20,440 nucleotides of DNA from Bacteroidales bacterium (GCA_016291185.1 JAEFAI010000036.1:1-20440), one strand, 5' to 3'; positions 9,791 through 18,299 are shown, numbered from the stretch's first letter. Notes: a model not told the origin generated them from the sequence alone. Numbers and translations: made by a program.

Positions 9791-11125
9791 TTATACCAGC
9801 GACTTGCTGGTCCACTTGCGGGATTTCCAGCGGCGGATGAAGATCAGGCCGCGGATGTTCTCGTCGAGGATCAGGGCGCACCACAGGGCGATCAGGCCGC
9901 CGTGGAGGCCGATGCCCAGCAGCCAGCTGCCACCCACGGCGACGGTCCAGCACACGATGATGCCGACGGTCACGGGGTAATAGATGTCCCCGGCGGAGCG
10001 CAGCGAGTTCACGCCGAACAGATTGATGGCACGGCCCACTTCCACCAGGATATCCACCCATAGCACGAGGGACCCCATGCGGATGATGTGCTCGTTGTCG
10101 CTGAGCATAGAGAAGATGGTGTGCCCGAAGCAGGCGGTGATGAACGACAGCACGAAAGTAACGGCGACCGACACGCGCAGCACCCGCCGCCCCAGCGCGA
10201 ACGCGGCATCGTACTTCTTCATCCCGGCCAGATGCCCGATCACGATGGCGCCGCCCTGCGCCGCAGCGAGCGAGAACAGGTACACGAACGTGGTGATGGT
10301 GTGGGCGTACGTGCGCGTGGCCAGCTCGTCATTCCCCAGGAAATTGATGAAATAGGTCACGACGACCATCGACAGGCTGTAGGACATCTGCTCGCCGGCC
10401 GACGGGATGCCCACCTTGAAAAGCTTGCCAGCTTCCTGCCAGGGGAACGGGCGGAACAGCCCCTTGGGCAGGCGCACAACATATTTGCGGAAAAGCAAAC
10501 ACAGCAACAGCACCGAAGACAGCGCGCGGCAGGCCACCGTCGAGATGGCTGCGCCCTGCACGCCTAGCGCCGGCAAGCCGAACTTACCGAAGATGAGTGC
10601 GTAGTTGCCCACGATGTTGATGACGTTGACCAGTCCGGACACGAACATGGGATAATGTGCCATATCGACGCTCCGCAGCGCGGCCGCGGCCGACAGCGAC
10701 ATGGCCTGGAAGAAGGCGAATGCGCCCACGATGCGCATGTAGGAGAAGCTCTGCGAGAACAATTCCTCCCGCACGCCCATCGTCCCCAGCAGATCTGCGG
10801 CCTTGCCGTACAGGACGGCGCTGAACGCCATGCCAATCAGGAAATTGAACAGCACCGAGATGCCCATCACCTGCAGCACACGGTCGCGCTGCCCCGCCCC
10901 CACATACTGGGAGCAGAGGATGGACGTGGCCATCGAGATGACCTGGAAGATGATGAAAACGATGTTGACCAGCTGATTGACGAGCCCCACGGCCGCCACG
11001 CTCTCGTCCGAATAGCGGCTGAGCATGAACGTGTCGGCCGCACCCAAAGTCATGACAAGCAGCGTGTCGATGAAAATGGGCAATGCCAGGGAGACAAGGA
11101 GTTTGGTCAGCGATCCGTATCTCAT
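9791..11125 (-). CDS. MATE family efflux transporter
   Basis: This inner-membrane transporter of the MATE family (cation-coupled export of drugs or metabolites) has about 444 residues and the expected twelve hydrophobic segments in two homologous halves. It opens with TKLLVSLALPIFIDTLLVMTLGAADTFM-type sequence, with the family's conserved asparagine- and glutamine-rich segment VGLVNQLVNIVF soon after. The frame stays open further upstream to 11305, with ATGs at 11176 and beyond. I place the start at 11125 because a strong -7 box (minus strand, 11154-11147) would put transcription start downstream of 11176, and because 440-460 residues is the family norm. The substrate cannot be told from sequence. 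Confidence 0.88.
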   Translation of the reverse strand: MRYGSLTKLLVSLALPIFIDTLLVMTLGAADTFMLSRYSDESVAAVGLVNQLVNIVFIIFQVISMATSILCSQYVGAGQRDRVLQVMGISVLFNFLIGMAFSAVLYGKAADLLGTMGVREELFSQSFSYMRIVGAFAFFQAMSLSAAAALRSVDMAHYPMFVSGLVNVINIVGNYALIFGKFGLPALGVQGAAISTVACRALSSVLLLCLLFRKYVVRLPKGLFRPFPWQEAGKLFKVGIPSAGEQMSYSLSMVVVTYFINFLGNDELATRTYAHTITTFVYLFSLAAAQGGAIVIGHLAGMKKYDAAFALGRRVLRVSVAVTFVLSFITACFGHTIFSMLSDNEHIIRMGSLVLWVDILVEVGRAINLFGVNSLRSAGDIYYPVTVGIIVCWTVAVGGSWLLGIGLHGGLIALWCALILDENIRGLIFIRRWKSRKWTSKSLV

Positions 11126-11146
11126 AAGTCTGTCAAAAAGCCGGTG

Positions 11147-11154
11147 CAAAGGTA
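11147..11154 (-). promoter_or_regulatory. -7 box of the MATE gene
   Basis: TACCTTTG on the minus strand, followed by CA, is a close match to TAnnTTTG. It lies about 22 bases before the ATG at 11125 and argues against the upstream ATG at 11176. A -33 TTG at the normal distance is not evident. Confidence 0.6.
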
Positions 11155-11243
11155 CATTATTTTCCGTATTCTCCATGAATGCAACATTCCGCAGAGAAGG
11201 ATCATCTATTACTATACACAATACAATATTATCATAAACACGT

Positions 11244-11885
11244 ATGAAAAAGTTTACTGTGATTCTCAGTGCAGCACTTCTGCTGCTCGCCGGCACGCAG
11301 GCCAACGCTCAGATGAGCATCGGCGCCGGCTATGTCAATTCCGCCGAATCCATCAAGCTCAGCAAAAACGCAGATCCCAGCACCAACGCCCTCAACGGCT
11401 TTTATGCCGGCTTCGGCTACACCCTCCCTGTAGTGGGTGGCCTGTACTTCACGCCGGGCGTTTACTATGAGTTCCTCACCAAAGGTGACGCCTCCAACAT
11501 CGGCGGCGTGGCCGATGTCAGTGGCAAGATCACCGAGCATTATATCAATGTTCCCCTGACCCTGAGCTTCGGTGCCGAACTCGCCGACGGCTTCCGCCTC
11601 TTCGCCTATGCCGGCCCGACCGCAGCCATCGGTCTCGCCTCCACGACGCAGTACAACGGCTCCTTCCTGGGGCTCAGCGCCGGTTCCACCGTTGACAACT
11701 ACAACAACGATGGTTATGGCCGCTTCGACATCCTGCTTGGCGCCGGTCTCGGCTTTGAGCTTGCGGACATGATCCGCCTCAATGTTGGTTACGACTGGGG
11801 CCTGCTCAACCGCTACACCGGCGGCGCCGAGGGCGTCTCCCGCCGGAACACCCGCCTCACCGCAGGTGTTGCCTTCCTCTTCTAG
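11244..11885 (+). CDS. Outer-membrane beta-barrel protein
   Basis: This 213-residue protein has a clear Sec signal peptide (MKKFTVILSAALLLLAGTQANAQ, cleaved near residue 22). Alternating hydrophobic and polar strands typical of a small PorT/OmpX-like outer-membrane barrel follow: GFYAGFGYTLPV, LYFTPGVYYEFL, HYINVPLTLSFGAEL, FRLFAYAGPTAAIG, FDILLGAGLGFEL and IRLNVGYDWGLLNRY. It ends in ...TRLTAGVAFLF, with the C-terminal phenylalanine needed for BAM-dependent insertion. It is a single gene, divergent from the MATE gene and closed by a strong terminator. Function beyond outer-membrane location is unknown. Confidence 0.85.
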   Translation: MKKFTVILSAALLLLAGTQANAQMSIGAGYVNSAESIKLSKNADPSTNALNGFYAGFGYTLPVVGGLYFTPGVYYEFLTKGDASNIGGVADVSGKITEHYINVPLTLSFGAELADGFRLFAYAGPTAAIGLASTTQYNGSFLGLSAGSTVDNYNNDGYGRFDILLGAGLGFELADMIRLNVGYDWGLLNRYTGGAEGVSRRNTRLTAGVAFLF

Positions 11886-11910
11886 ACCCATGGTTTGTGT
11901 GATAAGGACA

Positions 11911-11946
11911 GAGGCGTCCGGGACTGCTCCCGGGCGCCTCTATTTT
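11911..11946 (+). terminator. Terminator of the beta-barrel protein gene
   Basis: A 13-bp stem GAGGCGTCCGGGA (11911-11923) with TCCCGGGCGCCTC (11928-11940), one G-T pair and a 4-base loop, is followed by TATTTT. Confidence 0.9.
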
Positions 11947-11965
11947 AGTTTTCAGATTATTTCTC

Positions 11966-11973
11966 TATCTTTA
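11966..11973 (+). promoter_or_regulatory. Possible -7 box for icd
   Basis: TATCTTTA differs from TAnnTTTG at the last base, and TTTA stands 18 bases upstream. It is 28 bases before the icd ATG. This is a weak but well-placed match. Confidence 0.35.
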
Positions 11974-12001
11974 CCAACCCTTTTCTGAACAAACCATCGA
12001 T

Positions 12002-13207
12002 ATGAAAAAGATACAGATGACCACGCCGCTCGTGGAGATGGACGGCGACGAGATGACCAGGATCCTCTGGAAGATGATCAAGGATGAGCTCCTCCTGCCT
12101 TTCGTGGACCTCAAGGTGGAATACTACGACCTCGGACTCCCCAAGCGCGACGAGACCGGCGACCAGATCACGATCGACGCCGCGCAGGCCTGCAAGAAGT
12201 ACGGCGTGGGCGTCAAGTGCGCCACGATCACGCCCAACGCGCAGCGCATGACGGAGTACAAGCTCCACCAGATGTGGAAGAGCCCCAACGGCACCATCCG
12301 CTCCATCCTGGACGGCACAGTCTTCCGCGCCCCCATCACCATCCCGACGATCCACCCCGTGGTGAAGAACTGGGAGAAGCCCATCACCATTGCCCGCCAC
12401 GCCTACGGCGACGTTTACAAGAGTGTTGAGCTGAGGGCGGAAGAACCGGGAACGGCAAAGCTCGTCTTCGACGGTGCGGACGGCAGCCACCAGGAGACGG
12501 TCATCCAGACCTTCAAGGGCCCGGGCGTCATCCAGGGCATGCACAACACCGACGCGTCCATCCGCTCCTTCGCGCACGCGTGCTTCAAGTACGCCACCGA
12601 CACCAAGCAGGACCTCTGGTTCTCCACCAAGGACACCATCTCCAAGACCTACGATGCCCGTTTCCGCGAGATCTTCGACGAGGTCTTCCAGGAATACAAG
12701 GCCCGCTTCGAGGAGCTCGGCATCACCTATTTCTACACGCTGATCGACGACGCGGTCGCGCGCGTGATCCGCAGCAAGGGCGGGTTCATCTGGGCCTGCA
12801 AGAACTACGACGGCGACGTGATGAGCGACATGGTCTCGACGGCTTTCGGTTCGCTCGCGATGATGACCAGCGTGCTGGTCAGCCCCGACGGGAACTATGA
12901 GTACGAGGCCGCGCACGGCACGGTGACGCGCCACTACTACCGCTATCTGCAGGGCGAGGAGACCTCCACCAATCCGATGGCGACCATCTTCGCCTGGAGC
13001 GGCGCGTTGCGCCAGCGGGGCCTGAAGGACGGCCTGTCCGCGCTCACGCAGTTCGCCGATGCGCTGGAGGCCGCGTGCTTCGATACCCTCGGCGACGGCA
13101 TCGCCACCAAGGACCTCGTGAACCTGATGGAAGGCGTCACGCCGAAGTCCGTCAACTCCGCACAGTTCATCGCCGCCATCCGGGAGCGCCTGGAGAAGAG
13201 CTTGTAA
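12002..13207 (+). CDS. icd: NADP-dependent isocitrate dehydrogenase (IDH1-type)
   Basis: This 401-residue cytoplasmic enzyme oxidatively decarboxylates isocitrate to 2-oxoglutarate with NADP+. It belongs to the homodimeric subfamily shared with eukaryotic IDH1/IDH2 rather than to the E. coli Icd type. The isocitrate-binding set falls at the same numbers as in human IDH1: S94, N96, R100 and R109 in SPNGTIRSILDGTVFRAP, and R132-H133 in ITIARHAYGD. The metal/cofactor region LIDDAVARVIRSKGGFIWACKNYDGDVMSD and the GTVTRHYYRY cofactor loop are intact. The ATG at 12002 matches the family start. The next gene begins 6 bases later and may be read from the same transcript although its role is unrelated. 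Confidence 0.97.
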   Translation: MKKIQMTTPLVEMDGDEMTRILWKMIKDELLLPFVDLKVEYYDLGLPKRDETGDQITIDAAQACKKYGVGVKCATITPNAQRMTEYKLHQMWKSPNGTIRSILDGTVFRAPITIPTIHPVVKNWEKPITIARHAYGDVYKSVELRAEEPGTAKLVFDGADGSHQETVIQTFKGPGVIQGMHNTDASIRSFAHACFKYATDTKQDLWFSTKDTISKTYDARFREIFDEVFQEYKARFEELGITYFYTLIDDAVARVIRSKGGFIWACKNYDGDVMSDMVSTAFGSLAMMTSVLVSPDGNYEYEAAHGTVTRHYYRYLQGEETSTNPMATIFAWSGALRQRGLKDGLSALTQFADALEAACFDTLGDGIATKDLVNLMEGVTPKSVNSAQFIAAIRERLEKSL

Positions 13208-13213
13208 TAAGCT

Positions 13214-14212
13214 ATGAAAAGAAGCCTTGCCTTATTATTCGCGCTTGCGCTGCTCGTATCCTGCAGCCACCAGCATTATTATACCTACCTCCGGGCGGCG
13301 GAAGAGCGGGAGACCGTGACGGCCGCGCAGCGGGAGGAGTATGCCGCCGCCGGCTGGCGCCTCGAGCGCCGCGACCGGGAGAAGCTGCCGGACAATTTCC
13401 GGACCTGCCGGGATACGTTCCGGAGACGGGACGCCGTGCCGGGCTATGACCCGGACTTCGTGCCGACCCGCAAGGGCCTGGACGAGCTGAAGGTGAGCGC
13501 CAGCTCGGACTTCAGCGCCGGGGAGCTGGATGCCGTGATCGCGGAGATCCGCAAGGTGCACGACGGCCCGATCACGGTCGTGGATCTGCGCAAGGAGACG
13601 CACGGTCTGCTGAACGGCAACCACGTGTCCCGTTACGGCAAGCAGAACTGGGACAACATCGGTCGGGGCCGCGAGGAGATCATCTCGGAAGAAGCGGCGA
13701 TGCTCCACGGGACCGTTGGCACGCAGGTGGATTTTGGGGGCCGCCCGGGCGGCCGTTCCAACACGCTGGACATCACTTCCGCCCAGACGGAGGCTGAGCT
13801 CTGCGCCAGCCGCGGCATCGGCTATTTCCGCCTGACGGTGCTCGACCACTGCTTCTCCGATCCGGAGAGCATCGACGAGTTCATCGCTTTCGTCCGGAAC
13901 CTTCCGGCGGACACCTGGCTCCACGTCCACTGCCAGGGCGGTGTGGGCCGGACCAACATGTATCTGGTATTCTATGATTTCCTGCGTAATCCGGACGTGC
14001 CGGAGAAGGACGTGATCTACCGCCATTTCAACCAGGGCGGCAACTTCATGTACTACAAGGGAGACAAGCCGGGCGAGGCGGCCTACAAGGTGCCCCTTGC
14101 CCAGGAAAAGGCGGAAATGATCCCGCTGGTCTACAAATATATCCAGGAGCAGCAGCCCAAGGGCTTCAAGCGTACCTGGACGCAGTGGAAGGCTAAACAG
14201 AAACAGAGATAA
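13214..14212 (+). CDS. PTP-like phytase (cysteine inositol-polyphosphate phosphatase) lipoprotein
   Basis: This 332-residue protein of the protein-tyrosine-phosphatase-like phytase family removes phosphates from inositol hexakisphosphate. The active-site loop is HCQGGVGRT (239-247): nucleophile C240, then R246 in the exact C-X5-R spacing. The general acid is D211 in TVLDHCFSDPESID, matching the TDHxWPxP loop of Selenomonas-type enzymes. Also conserved are VDLRKETHGLLNGN (123-136), NWDNIGRG (145-152) and the C-terminal IYRHFNQGG...YKYIQEQQPKGFKRTW. The signal peptide ends LLVSC (C17), so the enzyme is predicted to be lipid-anchored at the envelope rather than secreted. It follows icd by 6 bases and precedes a membrane protein gene by 2. 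An exact inositol substrate cannot be told from sequence. Confidence 0.9.
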   Translation: MKRSLALLFALALLVSCSHQHYYTYLRAAEERETVTAAQREEYAAAGWRLERRDREKLPDNFRTCRDTFRRRDAVPGYDPDFVPTRKGLDELKVSASSDFSAGELDAVIAEIRKVHDGPITVVDLRKETHGLLNGNHVSRYGKQNWDNIGRGREEIISEEAAMLHGTVGTQVDFGGRPGGRSNTLDITSAQTEAELCASRGIGYFRLTVLDHCFSDPESIDEFIAFVRNLPADTWLHVHCQGGVGRTNMYLVFYDFLRNPDVPEKDVIYRHFNQGGNFMYYKGDKPGEAAYKVPLAQEKAEMIPLVYKYIQEQQPKGFKRTWTQWKAKQKQR

Positions 14213-14214
14213 AG

Positions 14215-14742
14215 ATGGAACTGAACGAACTTAGACTCGACATCGCTCGGAACCAGAAGAGCGGTCTGCATTTCATCCTGGCCGCCATTTTCATCTGGAC
14301 CCTGATCCTGGTCTCCCAGCTTCTCGATCTGTCCCTGCTGCAGCAGAACATGTTCATTTTCTGCGGCTCGGCGGTGCTGATTCCCTTCGCGCTGCTCGCT
14401 TCGAAGATCCTGCACGTCGATTTCCAGGGCAAGGGCAATCCGCTCTCCAAGCTGGGACTGCTGTTCAGTCTCAACCAGCTGGTTTATATCCTGATCGCGA
14501 TGTGGGCCTTCGCGGAGTCTCCGGAGCACATGCTGATGATCTATGTGATCATCTTCGGTGCGCATTTCATGCCGTATTCCTGGCTCTACCGTTCTCCGGC
14601 CTATCTCGTCATGTCGATCGCGGTCCCGGTCGCGGCGCTGGTCATCGGCCTGACGCTGCCCCGGTACTTCCTCGCCCTCCTCGCGCTCGTCGCGCTGGTC
14701 GCCCTGGCCTTCGCCCTCCACCGCGAGTGCAAGAAACGCTAG
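14215..14742 (+). CDS. Small integral membrane protein (possibly DUF7010 family)
   Basis: This 175-residue protein has a short polar N-terminus (MELNELRLDIARNQKSG) followed by about six hydrophobic segments. Among them are FILAAIFIWTLILVSQLLDL, MFIFCGSAVLIPFALLA, YILIAMWAFAE and MLMIYVIIFGAHFMPYSWLY, with a long hydrophobic C-terminal stretch ending in HRECKKR. It resembles what I remember of the DUF7010 membrane family, but this is a weak recollection. No catalytic motif is visible. The start lies 2 bases after the phytase stop, so the pair is almost certainly cotranscribed and perhaps functionally linked. No clear terminator follows, only a weak 7-bp stem at 14799-14821. Confidence 0.7.
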   Translation: MELNELRLDIARNQKSGLHFILAAIFIWTLILVSQLLDLSLLQQNMFIFCGSAVLIPFALLASKILHVDFQGKGNPLSKLGLLFSLNQLVYILIAMWAFAESPEHMLMIYVIIFGAHFMPYSWLYRSPAYLVMSIAVPVAALVIGLTLPRYFLALLALVALVALAFALHRECKKR

Positions 14743-14872
14743 GCTCCGGGATCACCCTTGCCGCACGGGTTGCCTTCAGGCAGAGGGTGGTTGGCGTTGC
14801 GCCAGTTTTCCCAGCTGGTGCGGCGATGAAAGAACGTGGACTCTTGAAGGTGTGAACATCCTGAGAATTTTG

Positions 14873-14880
14873 TATTTTTG
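14873..14880 (+). promoter_or_regulatory. Possible -7 box of the ORF6N gene
   Basis: TATTTTTG fits TAnnTTTG and lies 66 bases before the ATG at 14947. A start around 14887 would place the palindrome at 14892-14918 directly after the transcription start. No -33 element at normal spacing. Confidence 0.45.
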
Positions 14881-14891
14881 AAGAGCGGACA

Positions 14892-14918
14892 CTTGAAGTC
14901 GCAGAATGCGACATCAAG
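14892..14918 (+). repeat. Palindrome in the ORF6N gene leader, copied from its coding region
   Basis: Two 12-base arms (14892-14903 and 14907-14918) pair with one mismatch around a 3-base centre. The same 27 bases recur with two differences at 15168-15194 inside the gene, where they encode LKSQNATS of the ORF6N domain. The position between the putative -7 box and the ATG suggests an operator or a translated-leader remnant. Confidence 0.7.
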
Positions 14919-14946
14919 ATAGAAAGGCCCGAGTATTGAACTGACT

Positions 14947-15834
14947 ATGAGAGAAGAGTTAAAAGTTTTGAATTCTGGGGTGGTCATCAGCGACCATCCT
15001 GTCGAGAAAAAGATATTTACCATTCGTGGCGTCCAGGTTATTCTTGACCAGGATCTCGCGATACTATATGGCGTAGAAACCAGGCGACTCAATGAACAGG
15101 TCAAGCGCAATATCAGCCGCTTTCCGGAAGACTTCATGTTCCAACTTACTTCAGAGGAGTTCAAAAACTTGAAATCGCAAAATGCGACATCAAGTTGGGG
15201 CGGTCGCAGAAAGCTTCCCAATGCGTTCACGGAACTCGGTGTCTCCATGCTCAGTAGTGTGTTGACTTCTGAAATTGCCATTCAGGCCAATATTCAGATT
15301 ATGCGGGCTTTTGCCGCCATGCGTCGCTTCTTGGTTTCCAACGCGCAAGTTTTCCAGCGTTTGGAGAACGTGGAATACAAACTTATCGCTACCGATCAGA
15401 AAGTTGAAAGGCTTTACGACATGCTTGAAGAAGGAAAATTGGAGCCCAAACAGGGCATTTTCTTCGAGGGCCAGATCTTCGATGCGTATAGTTTTGTTTG
15501 CGGCTTGATTAAGCGGGCAACGCGGGAAGTCATCCTTTTCGACAACTTCGTTGACGAAACCGTATTGACCCTTCTTGACAAACGTGGGGCCGGTGTCTCG
15601 GCCACCATCTATTCCAGGCAAATCTCTCAGCAATTGCGACTGGATTTGGCCCGGCACAACGCTCAGTATGCGACCATCTCTATTAAACCGCTCAATAAGG
15701 CGCACGACCGGTTCCTTATCATCGACGATAAAGTCTACCATATCGGGGCCTCGCTTAAAGACCTGGGCAAAAAGTGGTTTGCTTTCTCCCTGATGAACGA
15801 CATTACCCCGCAAGTTCTGATATCAAAGATATAA
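14947..15834 (+). CDS. ORF6N-domain protein with C-terminal PLD-like region
   Basis: This 295-residue protein has an N-terminal ORF6N domain (about 20-110: IFTIRGVQVILDQDLAILYGV, then FPEDFMFQLT and LPNAFTELGVSMLSSVL). ORF6N is a predicted DNA-binding domain of phage and mobile-element proteins. A coiled-coil-like linker (130-165) leads to a C-terminal part with DNFVDETVLTLL (199-210) and HDRFLIID (253-260). The last has the spacing of a phospholipase-D HxK(x4)D motif with Arg in place of Lys, so the domain may bind rather than cut DNA. A palindrome lies in the leader. It stands alone, opening the accessory region ahead of the restriction-modification genes. Its biological role is unknown; autoregulation is inferred. 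Confidence 0.85.
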   Translation: MREELKVLNSGVVISDHPVEKKIFTIRGVQVILDQDLAILYGVETRRLNEQVKRNISRFPEDFMFQLTSEEFKNLKSQNATSSWGGRRKLPNAFTELGVSMLSSVLTSEIAIQANIQIMRAFAAMRRFLVSNAQVFQRLENVEYKLIATDQKVERLYDMLEEGKLEPKQGIFFEGQIFDAYSFVCGLIKRATREVILFDNFVDETVLTLLDKRGAGVSATIYSRQISQQLRLDLARHNAQYATISIKPLNKAHDRFLIIDDKVYHIGASLKDLGKKWFAFSLMNDITPQVLISKI

Positions 15835-16250
15835 GTTAACCAACGGGTAAAGAATCTTATACACCCATCGTTCACCCAGGACACCAAGGGAGAGATGTTG
15901 TAAATGGAATTCGACACCATCTTATATTCAATTGCACATCCATCTGGGAGTCCTTTTTGTAAGCAAATCCAATTTAAGTAATAATCCATTTTTTGAGAGA
16001 TACATAAAGGGGGCTACAACCGCTCTTCTAAACTCTTTCCTTTGAGATTGGTATTTTTGTGCTTGTACGGGCGCTAAAAAATGATAGTCAGGGCATTATG
16101 ATGCTTGACCAGTCGCGAGTTCTCCGTAGGTCACATTGAGAATCGTTAAGCTGAAACGATGAAGTAGTGTCATTCAATATAGTGCACTTGATTGCCGGTT
16201 ATTTCGGAGAAAAACGTTAAATTTGTCATTAATACACAGCGCAAAACACA
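15835..16250. other. 416-bp gene-free region ahead of the restriction-modification operon
   Basis: No convincing coding frame or strong hairpin is seen. It is clearly richer in A/T than the chromosome to the left. A TAnnTTTG match, TATTTTTG at 16052-16059, could start a short RNA or a long leader, and a second match near 16218 is assigned to the operon. The longest ATG frames of a few dozen codons show no recognisable features. Confidence 0.4.
16218..16225 (+). promoter_or_regulatory. -7 box of the restriction-modification operon
   Basis: TAAATTTG fits TAnnTTTG and ends 25 bases before the ATG at 16251. TTG at 16192-16194 lies 23 bases upstream, slightly further than the ideal spacing. No LexA-like operator is obvious over it. 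Confidence 0.55.
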
Positions 16251-18299
16251 ATGGCCCAATCCGTAGAACCCCAGATCGCCGATCTTGTAAACGGCTGGTT
16301 AAAGCATTATAAACTCAAATATTTCATTGAGCAGGATGCTCCTAATTCCGAGATCAAGAATGCCTTAAATGAGTATGAATCAAAACAAGGCGGGAGTGGT
16401 GGAAACAGACCTGATTGCAATTTGCTTTTGCAGGATAGTCGAGGTGAATGGTGGCCAATCCTAATTGAGTGCAAAGGATATAAAGACAAATTGGTCAAGT
16501 TGGATGCGGACGGACAAGTTGCCAACCGTAATACAAAGGGACAGCCCGAGTATAAGAACATCAGCCAATTTGCTGTTAACGGTGCCGTGCATTATGCCAA
16601 TGCCATATTACATTACACTTCCTATGAGCATATTATCGCTATAGGTATTACTGGTTTCCGAGATGGCGCTACTAAGGAATTACACCATGAATTGGGCGTA
16701 TACTATGTCGGGAAGAGCAATTATGGCGTAGGGCAAAGAATCGATGATTTTACAGACCTATCATTCCTTGCTCCCAAACACTTTAACTCTTTTGTTGAGA
16801 AAGTGCGTGACCTTAGCCTTCCCCCGGAAGAGCTTGAGAAACTGAAACAGCGTAGAGAGCAGGAGATTAACATTAGTCTTGTAAAACTGAATAACGAAAT
16901 CTTCAAAGAAGAAAAAGGCCTGCTGGAGAAGGACCGTATCTATTTGGTTGCTGCGACCATTATTGCGACTCTTGGTATTCCGGATAAAGTTAAGCCCCTA
17001 GATAAGAGCGAACTGAAATCTTCGCAAGAGTTAGGATCGCGTGACGGTGATATCATTGTTCATAAAATTCGGAATTTTCTTGCAGATAAGGACAAACACA
17101 TCCCGGAGGACAAACAATCATTGATCGTACGCACTTTGGAGAATACGTTGACAACGGATAATATTAATCGACCCGAGAATGGAGAGAGTCAACTTAAGCG
17201 CGTATTCGTGAAGATATTTGATGATCTGGGCATGTATTACAAGATTGGCCTCTCAACAGACTTTACCGGACGCCTTTTCAATGAAATGTACCAGTGGCTT
17301 GGATATACTCAAGACAAACTTAATGATGTTGTGTTGACACCTTCTTATGTGGCGAAGCTTTTAGTTAAACTTGCCCATGTAGACAGGAATAGCTATGTCT
17401 GGGATTTCGCAACAGGTAGTGCCGGTTTGCTTGTGGCGGCCATGAATGAAATGATGGATGACGCTAAATTGAACATCCATTCGCCAGAAGGTTTTGCTCG
17501 AAAAGAGGCAGAAATTAAAGGAAAGCAATTGCTTGGGCTGGAGATTCTGCCAGATATCTATATGCTGGCCATAATCAATATGATTTTAATGGGCGATGGT
17601 CGTTCGAATATTTTGAATCAGGATTCCCTAAACGGTTATAACGGGGATTACTTGTATTCAGACCCGGGAAAAAGTTTTCCTGCCACAGCTTTCGTCTTGA
17701 ACCCTCCGTATTCAGCTGCGGGCAATGGTATGGTATTCGTCAAGCAGGCATTGTCTATGATGAATCAGGGTTATGCTGCAATTATTATCCAGAATTCGGC
17801 GGGAAGTGGCAAGGCCGTAGAATACAATCGTAGCATCCTCCAACACTCCACACTTTTGGCAAGCATCAAGATGCCAATAGATTTGTTTATCGGCAAGAGC
17901 TCGGTACAAACAAATATTTACGTATTTCGCGTAGGAGAAGCGCACCATAAGGATGATGTAGTTCGCTTCATTGATTTCAGAAACGATGGCTATACACGCA
18001 CAAACCGCAAAAAAGCATCAGTAAATCTGCGTGATACAGACCATGCTCGTGAGCGCTATCAGGAGGTTGTTAATCTTGTGCGTAATGGTAGTTCGGCATT
18101 ACATTATCTGAGGCCAGAGGATTATTACGAGGGTTATATTGATCCGTCGAACGGCGCAGACTGGAATCAATCGGCACCTGTTGACACTCGTCCCACGGTT
18201 GAGGACCTAAAGCGGACAGTGGCAGACTACCTTGCTTGGGAAGTATCCACCCTCCTTAAGAAACAAGCGAGTGGGGAGGACGGCCTGGGAAAATGCTAG
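16251..18299 (+). CDS. BcgI-like fused endonuclease/N6-adenine methylase subunit
   Basis: This 682-residue restriction-modification protein combines cutting and methylation. The N-terminus carries a PD-(D/E)XK nuclease motif: P54-D55 followed by E73-C74-K75 (LIECKG). Residues 190-340 form a helical connector. The gamma-class N6-adenine methylase follows, with the target region VVLTPSYVAKLLVKL (360-374), AdoMet motif I DFATGSAG (385-392) and catalytic NPPY (484-487). This is the A-subunit design of BcgI (type IIB), where one polypeptide needs a separate specificity subunit. The next gene supplies such a subunit and overlaps it by 7 bases. No separate HsdR is in the window. Codon use is A/T-rich compared with the housekeeping genes, indicating transfer. 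Specificity and cut position cannot be predicted. Confidence 0.88.
   Translation: MAQSVEPQIADLVNGWLKHYKLKYFIEQDAPNSEIKNALNEYESKQGGSGGNRPDCNLLLQDSRGEWWPILIECKGYKDKLVKLDADGQVANRNTKGQPEYKNISQFAVNGAVHYANAILHYTSYEHIIAIGITGFRDGATKELHHELGVYYVGKSNYGVGQRIDDFTDLSFLAPKHFNSFVEKVRDLSLPPEELEKLKQRREQEINISLVKLNNEIFKEEKGLLEKDRIYLVAATIIATLGIPDKVKPLDKSELKSSQELGSRDGDIIVHKIRNFLADKDKHIPEDKQSLIVRTLENTLTTDNINRPENGESQLKRVFVKIFDDLGMYYKIGLSTDFTGRLFNEMYQWLGYTQDKLNDVVLTPSYVAKLLVKLAHVDRNSYVWDFATGSAGLLVAAMNEMMDDAKLNIHSPEGFARKEAEIKGKQLLGLEILPDIYMLAIINMILMGDGRSNILNQDSLNGYNGDYLYSDPGKSFPATAFVLNPPYSAAGNGMVFVKQALSMMNQGYAAIIIQNSAGSGKAVEYNRSILQHSTLLASIKMPIDLFIGKSSVQTNIYVFRVGEAHHKDDVVRFIDFRNDGYTRTNRKKASVNLRDTDHARERYQEVVNLVRNGSSALHYLRPEDYYEGYIDPSNGADWNQSAPVDTRPTVEDLKRTVADYLAWEVSTLLKKQASGEDGLGKC

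Noticed and set aside
13235..14026. 263-codon minus-strand frame across the phytase gene
   Set aside because: It is antisense to an intact phytase with all catalytic residues; no motif of its own.
14799..14821. 7-bp stem after the small membrane protein gene as terminator
   Set aside because: The stem is short with a 9-base loop and no T-tract, so it is not convincing.
15735..15989. 84-codon minus-strand frame overlapping the ORF6N gene end
   Set aside because: No recognisable features, no promoter and about one third is antisense to the ORF6N gene.
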